Under the pieces are notes generated by a model. It saw only the letters and a program-made list of their open reading frames with translations. It ran no database searches and was not told where the DNA came from. A DNA stretch of 9,064 nt from Nocardiopsaceae bacterium (GTDB taxonomy: Bacteria > Actinomycetota > Actinomycetes > Streptosporangiales > Streptosporangiaceae). Each line of letters begins with the position of its first letter. Position 1 is the first letter of the stretch. Both the position numbers and the translations under genes were made by a program. Below, in pieces: positions 5,374 through 9,064 of this stretch. The DNA lies in assembly GCA_031254715.1 (NCBI GenBank), contig JAIRTY010000055.1, positions 1 through 9,064 on the forward strand. Reading direction: 5' to 3'.

Positions 5374-6176
5374 GGGGTGTCCGGCATGGCGAACGCGGCG
5401 TACATGATGCCGGCGATCCGGTCCACCATCTCGTCCCTCGGCAGCCGGACCTCCACGCTCAGCAGGTAGTTGACCCGTTCCAGCATGAGCAGGCACGCCA
5501 GTGAGGTCAGTTCGGCGCGAGCGCTACCGCCGCCGTTCTCTTCGGCCGCGTTCCCGCCGGCGGCTCCCGCGGTTCCCTCGCCGTCCGGCGGCCGGGCGGC
5601 GCGGCCGGTGGCCGCGGTCATGCCCTGGGCCATCGCCTCGGCGAGCCGGAACAGCAACTGCAGGCCGTCGCCGTAGATGTCCTCGCCCACCAGCTCAGCC
5701 TGGGTGAGCACCCGCAGCACCGCCGAGTGAGCCTCGTAGGTCTTGCAGAACGAACGCACCCAGGCCCGGAGCGCGGCCCGGCCAGCAGCGTTGCGGGTCA
5801 CCACCGGGAACGCGTCGGTGATCGTCGCCATCTCGTCCAGCGCGTCCCGCAGCAGGGCCTTGAACAAGTCCTCCTTGTTCGCGAAGTACAGGTAGAAGGT
5901 CCCGTGCGAGGTCTGCGCCCGGCGCACGATGTCGTCGACCCTGACCGTCTGGAAGCCGCGCTCGTCAAACTCGGCCAGGCCCGCCTCCAGCAGCCTGCCG
6001 ACCGTCTGCCGGCCCTGCGCGCGCAGTTCCCGGTCCTGCGCCGGGCGGCCGCCGCCCAGCGAAGGCCGCCGGGCACGACCGCTCCCGGCCCGCCCGTGGC
6101 CCGGCGCCCCGTGCCGCGCAGCAGGCGCGCCGCCCCCGCTACCCCCCGGCCCGCCGGGGCACCCTTCCCGACTCAT
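5370..6176 (-). CDS. TetR-family transcriptional regulator
   Basis: A 268-residue repressor-type regulator. Residues 1-48 are Gly/Arg-rich and disordered. The DNA-binding domain covers about 52-110: helix GRLLEAGLAEFDERGF, then the helix-turn-helix TVRVDDIVRRAQTSHGTFYLYFANKEDLF, the TetR signature. The ligand-binding part (about 115-268) is interrupted by a Gly/Ala/Glu-rich insert at 190-219. ATG 6176 is preferred over a longer upstream reading because it is preceded by a leaderless-type TACGCT and the upstream extension only recodes the MFS gene. The start lies inside the last 38 bases of the MFS transporter gene on the same strand, so it probably regulates that transporter and may be co-transcribed with it. 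The stop (TAG) overlaps the convergent folP2 stop. Ligand not predictable. Confidence 0.88.
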   Translation of the reverse strand: MSREGCPGGPGGSGGGAPAARHGAPGHGRAGSGRARRPSLGGGRPAQDRELRAQGRQTVGRLLEAGLAEFDERGFQTVRVDDIVRRAQTSHGTFYLYFANKEDLFKALLRDALDEMATITDAFPVVTRNAAGRAALRAWVRSFCKTYEAHSAVLRVLTQAELVGEDIYGDGLQLLFRLAEAMAQGMTAATGRAARPPDGEGTAGAAGGNAAEENGGGSARAELTSLACLLMLERVNYLLSVEVRLPRDEMVDRIAGIMYAAFAMPDTP

Positions 6177-7587
6177 GATCGGAGCGTACAGCGCGACGGT
6201 CCGGGCTGCTCGGGATAACCCGCCCCGGCGCGGCCCGCGGTGCGGCGGGAGGCACGTCTGCGCTGTCCGCGCCGTCGTCCCCGGCGCGGCGGGTCCGGAG
6301 CCGGCGCAGCCCGGCCAGGCAGGTGAGCACGGCAGCGCCGCCGCAGCCGGCCGCGAACACATAGCCCCAGCGGGCGCCCAGGGCGTCGATGAGATGGCCG
6401 GCGATGGGCGAGCCGGTGGCCGCGCCCACCGAGATCGCCGACGAGAGCCAGGTCATCCCCTCGGTCCCGCGCCCGGCCGGGGCCTGCTCGGCCACCAGCC
6501 CGTAGCCGGCGATCAGGGTGGGCGAGATGGCCAGGCCAGCCACCAGCATCACCGCCGCCAGCACGGTCAGCCCCGGCACCAGCCAGAACGTCGCCACCCC
6601 GGCGACCGTGCAGGTCAGGGTCGTCGCGAACCGGGACCCCAGCGGCGTCCGCCAGGACCGGGTCCCGTACCAAAGACCGCCGACGGCGCTGCTCAGCGCG
6701 TACAGCCCGAGCCAGAGCCCGGCCAGCGACTTGTGGCCGTGCGCGGAGGCGAAGGCGACGGTGCTCAGGTCGATGCTCACGAACATGCTGCCGATGAACC
6801 AGTAGACCGGCACCAGCGTGACCAGCCCGCGCGCCGGCATCCGGGCCCGGGCCGGCCGCCCGGGCAGCCCGGCTGGCAGCCCGGGCGCTGAGAGCCCGGC
6901 GGGGGGCAGCCCGGTGGCGGGGGGCAGCCCGGCGGCGGGGGGCGGGCGGCGCGGGTGCCCGGCCGGCGGCGGCTGGGTCCGGCGCTGGGCGGCGAAAGCC
7001 GCCGTCCCGGTCACGCACAGCAGCATCGCGGCGGTCACCCCGGCCGCCGGGTGCACGTCCGTGGCCAGCAGCGTCACCAGCGCCGGGCCGATGACGAAGA
7101 TCATCTCATCGGCCACAGACTCCAGCGAGAAGGCGGTGTGCAGCCGCGCCGAGCCGGACAGCAGCGTGCCCCACCGGGAGCGCACCATCGGTCCCAGCGA
7201 CGGCATGGTGGCGCCGGCGAGTGTCCCGGTGATCAGCAGCACCCAGAGCGGGGCCCGGGCCTGGGCAGCGGCGACGAAGCCCAGCGTCGCGGTGCCGAAC
7301 ACGGCCGCCTGCGGGCCGAGCACCCGGTCCTGGCCGAGCCGGTCGGCCAGCCGGGCGGCCAGCGGCGCGCACCCCGCGTACCCGACCGATCCGGCTGCCG
7401 CCACCAGCCCCGCCACGCCGTACCGGCCGGTGACCGCCGCCACCAGCAGCACCGTGCCCAGTGCGAACATGGACATGGGCATCCGGCCGAAGAACCCGGC
7501 CAGCGAGAATCCGAGCGCGCCGGGCAGCCGCAGGATCTCCAGGTACGGAACGCGGGCCAGTGCCCTGCCGATCCCGCCCCGTTTCAT
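6139..7587 (-). CDS. MFS transporter (probable efflux permease)
   Basis: A 482-residue inner-membrane permease with about 12 hydrophobic segments in two halves (about 22-200 and 254-428). The MFS motif A between the second and third helices is LAARLADRLGQDRVLG (77-91). SLESVADEMIFVIGPALV (154-171) resembles a signature I associate with actinobacterial MFS proteins of unknown substrate. The cytoplasmic linker between the halves (about 201-253) is a Pro/Gly/Ala repeat (GLPPAT, GLPPAG and so on) encoded by an 18-base tandem repeat. A hydrophilic tail of about 55 residues follows the last helix and overlaps the TetR gene. ATG 7587 has a strong GGGAGG at 7597-7602 (complement), 9 bases upstream; an in-frame TTG at 7680 lacks such a site. 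The adjacent TetR suggests drug or metabolite export, an inference from context only. Confidence 0.87.
   Translation of the reverse strand: MKRGGIGRALARVPYLEILRLPGALGFSLAGFFGRMPMSMFALGTVLLVAAVTGRYGVAGLVAAAGSVGYAGCAPLAARLADRLGQDRVLGPQAAVFGTATLGFVAAAQARAPLWVLLITGTLAGATMPSLGPMVRSRWGTLLSGSARLHTAFSLESVADEMIFVIGPALVTLLATDVHPAAGVTAAMLLCVTGTAAFAAQRRTQPPPAGHPRRPPPAAGLPPATGLPPAGLSAPGLPAGLPGRPARARMPARGLVTLVPVYWFIGSMFVSIDLSTVAFASAHGHKSLAGLWLGLYALSSAVGGLWYGTRSWRTPLGSRFATTLTCTVAGVATFWLVPGLTVLAAVMLVAGLAISPTLIAGYGLVAEQAPAGRGTEGMTWLSSAISVGAATGSPIAGHLIDALGARWGYVFAAGCGGAAVLTCLAGLRRLRTRRAGDDGADSADVPPAAPRAAPGRVIPSSPDRRAVRSDHESGRVPRRAGG
6183..6188 (-). promoter_or_regulatory. -10 element TACGCT of the TetR gene (internal, leaderless type)
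   Basis: On the minus strand TACGCT is followed by 6 bases (CCGATC) and the ATG at 6176. It lies inside the 3' end of the MFS gene, so the regulator could have its own promoter apart from read-through. No clear -35 is seen. Confidence 0.4.
6901..6954 (+). repeat. 18-base G-rich tandem repeat in the MFS linker
   Basis: Two near-identical 18-base units of the form GGGGGGCAGCCCGGYGGC (6901-6918, 6919-6936) are followed by a diverged third (6937-6954). More degenerate copies extend left to about 6861. On the minus strand it encodes a six-residue Pro/Gly/Leu repeat in the central loop of the transporter. Six-base G runs at 6901, 6919 and 6937 lie on the template strand. Confidence 0.7.
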
Positions 7588-7607
7588 CCGCAGTGACCTC
7601 CCGGAAG

Positions 7608-7613
7608 ACCGTA
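7608..7613 (-). promoter_or_regulatory. Possible -10 element TACGGT of the MFS gene
   Basis: On the minus strand TACGGT lies about 20 bases upstream of the ATG and just before the GGGAGG ribosome-binding site, giving a very short leader. Spacing is plausible but the site is not distinctive, and no -35 is visible. Confidence 0.25.
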
Positions 7614-7763
7614 CCCGGTGGCCCTGAGCCGGAGCGAGCGCATTTCGCCGCCTCCCGGACCGGCCAGGCGAGTATGGCAACAGGGTCGTGATTGCCTACC
7701 GGGCGGAGCCATTTTGTGCGGGAAATTGAGCCGCGGCACTGCTGCATCGAGTCAGCCGCAGGT

Positions 7764-7769
7764 TATGGT
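7764..7769 (+). promoter_or_regulatory. -10 element TATGGT of the SLT transglycosylase gene
   Basis: TATGGT ends 9 bases before the ATG at 7779, giving a leader of about two bases or none. No Shine-Dalgarno is present before either 7779 or the alternative in-frame TTG at 7692, so this element decides the start. An AT-rich patch at about 7711-7727 lies further upstream and is unexplained. Confidence 0.45.
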
Positions 7770-7778
7770 GTCAAGACG

Positions 7779-8912
7779 ATGAGACGACTGCTCCGCCTCG
7801 CCTGCACCGCCCTTTCCGCGGCGGGAATGCGGGGTATCGCGAGCAGGCGCTGGCGGGGCGGTGCCGCCCTCGGCGCGGTGGCCGTGCTGGCGGGGGCCGG
7901 CCAGATTTTCCCCCACCCGCCCGGTAACGCGGCTGGCCCGGCGACCGACGCGGTGGCGAAAGGACCGGGCTTCCACCAGATCTTCCTGCCGGACGTGGTC
8001 GTCACCCTGCCGTCCGGCCTGAGCCCTCTGCAGGTCGCCCGGCTGGACAAGCTGCCCGGCGTGCGGCGGGTGATCGCCGTGGATGGTGCCAGGATCAAGG
8101 CCAATGGCCGGGAAGTGAACCTGCTCGGCGTGGACCCGCAAATATTCCGCTCCTGGACCCCGTTGCGGACGGCATCAGACGAACGGCTGTGGTCCTCCCT
8201 GGACCGGCATCAGTTCGTGGCCTCCCAGCATGCACGGCAACTGCTCCGGCTGCGGCCAGGCCACCGGTACCAGCTGCTGGGAGCCGCGCCCGACGATCTC
8301 GCGTTCAGCGGATCTGCCCAGCTCGGAGTCGCCGGCATGGACCTGCTGGTGAGCAAGCGTGCCTCGGCCGGGCTCGGGCTCATCCATAACGTCGCCGCCC
8401 TGATCAGCGCGCCGGGCCTGGCCATGGCCGCGCTCACCCGCCACGTGCGGGCGGTCGCGGGCCGGAGCTCCACGGTCACGGACGTGCGCCAGCAGGAACT
8501 CCCGGTGGACCAGGCCGCCTCGCCCAGCAAGCCGGGCAGCTACCTGGAGCTGTTCCGGGAATCCGCGGCCCGGTACTGCCCCGGGCTGTCGTGGACGGTG
8601 CTGGCGGCGATCGGGCAGATCGAGAGCGGCGACGGCGCCAATCCCGGCCCCTCCAGCGCGGGTGCTCTCGGGCCGATGCAGTTCCTGCCGTCCACCTGGC
8701 AGCGGTGGGGTATCAGCGCGTTCGGCAACTCGGGCCCGCCGGACATCATGGATCCCTACGACGCGGTCCCGTCGGCGGCCCGGCTGCTGTGCGCGTCCGG
8801 CGCCACCGCACCGGGCGGGCTGTCCGGGGCCATCTTCGCCTACAACCACGCGAACTGGTATGTGAGCGAGGTCCTCGGCCTCGCGCGTCAGTACGCCCAG
8901 CAGTACGGGTAG
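7779..8912 (+). CDS. SLT-domain lytic transglycosylase with MacB/FtsX-like middle domain
   Basis: A 377-residue exported or membrane-anchored cell-wall enzyme. Residues 1-26 are strongly basic, followed by one hydrophobic segment (about 28-43, GGAALGAVAVLAGAGQIF), an uncleaved anchor or signal peptide. Residues about 68-237 (from LPDVVVTLPSGLSPLQVARL through LLGVDPQIFRSW and GVAGMDLLVSKRA to ISAPG and TVTDVR) resemble the extracellular core domain of MacB/FtsX-type ABC permeases. Residues 254-377 form the transglycosylase domain: catalytic Glu282 in AAIGQIESGDG, SSAGALGPMQFLPSTWQRWG (292-311), the Asp-rich DIMDPYDAVPSAARLLC, and AIFAYNHANWYV (351-362). Cys267 and Cys338 could form a disulfide. 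Such enzymes cleave the peptidoglycan MurNAc-GlcNAc bond. ATG 7779 is preferred to TTG 7692 for its promoter spacing and standard signal region. The SLT call is firm; the middle domain is a pattern-based reading. Confidence 0.85.
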   Translation: MRRLLRLACTALSAAGMRGIASRRWRGGAALGAVAVLAGAGQIFPHPPGNAAGPATDAVAKGPGFHQIFLPDVVVTLPSGLSPLQVARLDKLPGVRRVIAVDGARIKANGREVNLLGVDPQIFRSWTPLRTASDERLWSSLDRHQFVASQHARQLLRLRPGHRYQLLGAAPDDLAFSGSAQLGVAGMDLLVSKRASAGLGLIHNVAALISAPGLAMAALTRHVRAVAGRSSTVTDVRQQELPVDQAASPSKPGSYLELFRESAARYCPGLSWTVLAAIGQIESGDGANPGPSSAGALGPMQFLPSTWQRWGISAFGNSGPPDIMDPYDAVPSAARLLCASGATAPGGLSGAIFAYNHANWYVSEVLGLARQYAQQYG

Positions 8913-8984
8913 GTAACCCTCAGCTACTCTCACCCGGGAGCCCGGACGGGGTGGCGGGCGGGCACGGCAGCGGCGAGCATGCGG

Positions 8985-8990
8985 TTGGAT
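8985..8990 (+). promoter_or_regulatory. Possible -10 element TTGGAT of hemH (leaderless type)
   Basis: TTGGAT is followed by 7 bases and the ATG at 8998. The alternative is a weak GGATGGG ribosome-binding site at the same place. The 85-base spacer from the SLT stop contains no convincing terminator. Confidence 0.35.
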
Positions 8991-8997
8991 GGGTGCC

Positions 8998-9064
8998 ATG
9001 CCGGACTACGACGCGTTCCTGCTCGTATCCTTCGGCGGGCCGGAGGGACCGGACGAGGTGCTCC
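8998..9064 (+). CDS. hemH: Ferrochelatase, 5' end only (runs off the window)
   Basis: Only the first 22 codons are present. The protein begins MPDYDAFLLVSFGGPEGPDE, which is the conserved N-terminus of actinobacterial HemH: the first strand of the ferrochelatase fold followed by the SFGGPEGP motif. In actinobacteria this enzyme inserts Fe2+ into coproporphyrin III in the coproporphyrin-dependent haem pathway (also called CpfC). It acts in the cytosol or at the membrane face. It lies downstream of the SLT gene on the same strand with an 85-base gap and probably has its own promoter. The catalytic His and Glu lie beyond the window end and cannot be checked. Confidence 0.85.
   Translation, partial: MPDYDAFLLVSFGGPEGPDEVL

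Noticed and set aside
4339..5496. Long minus-strand open frame (385 codons) opposite folP2
   Set aside because: Same GC effect; composition is Arg/Gly/Pro/Ala-rich and it conflicts with the clear FolP2 motifs.
7588..7778. Possible c-di-AMP (ydaO-type) riboswitch upstream of the SLT gene, as seen for some actinobacterial cell-wall hydrolases
   Set aside because: The likely transcription start lies within a few bases of the ATG and I see no riboswitch core in the 191-base spacer.
7692..7778. TTG at 7692 as the SLT start
   Set aside because: It would add a 29-residue non-signal-like segment before the basic signal region and has neither a ribosome-binding site nor a suitable promoter.
8934..8945. 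CCGGGAGCCCGG palindrome after the SLT gene
   Set aside because: Only a four-base stem is possible with a reasonable loop; not convincing as a terminator.

Overview
The window is very GC-rich with actinobacterial gene content: an F420-type luciferase-like oxidoreductase, GuaB1, FolP2, an actinobacterial SLT protein and a HemH start. GTG starts are frequent, and several genes have a TANNNT-like hexamer 6-9 bases before the start codon, which suggests leaderless mRNAs. I read it as an actinomycete chromosome segment. The genus cannot be fixed from the sequence.

Layout from left to right. (1) 85-953: a compact two-gene toxin-antitoxin-like cassette. It consists of a ribbon-helix-helix antitoxin with a long basic N-terminus and a PIN-domain toxin-like protein, joined by a TAATG stop/start overlap. 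The cassette is preceded by a short AT-rich operator-like sequence built from TGTTA half-sites. (2) 1003-2807: an LLM-class F420-dependent oxidoreductase (minus strand) divergent from an alpha/beta hydrolase (plus strand). (3) 2871-5373: guaB1 (minus, a CBS-containing IMPDH/GMP-reductase family enzyme) divergent from folP2 (plus, a dihydropteroate-synthase paralogue with a rewritten catalytic loop and a repeat-built N-terminus). (4) 5370-7587: an MFS transporter and a TetR regulator on the minus strand. They overlap each other by 38 bases, and the TetR stop overlaps the folP2 stop by 4 bases. (5) 7779-8912: a membrane-anchored or secreted SLT lytic transglycosylase whose middle region resembles the extracellular domain of MacB/FtsX-type permeases. 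(6) 8998 to the window end: the first codons of ferrochelatase (hemH).

Most of the window looks like ordinary actinobacterial housekeeping and accessory metabolism. No CRISPR, transposase, tRNA or rRNA is seen. The most unusual points are the two-domain SLT protein, the antitoxin with two plausible starts and an operator touching its start codon, the PIN protein with Gln at a normally acidic position, the 21-base tandem repeat that runs through the folP2 promoter and N-terminus, and the concentration of leaderless-type promoters. No stretch longer than about 300 bases lacks a gene. The largest gap, 7588-7778, is the divergent promoter region between the MFS and SLT genes.
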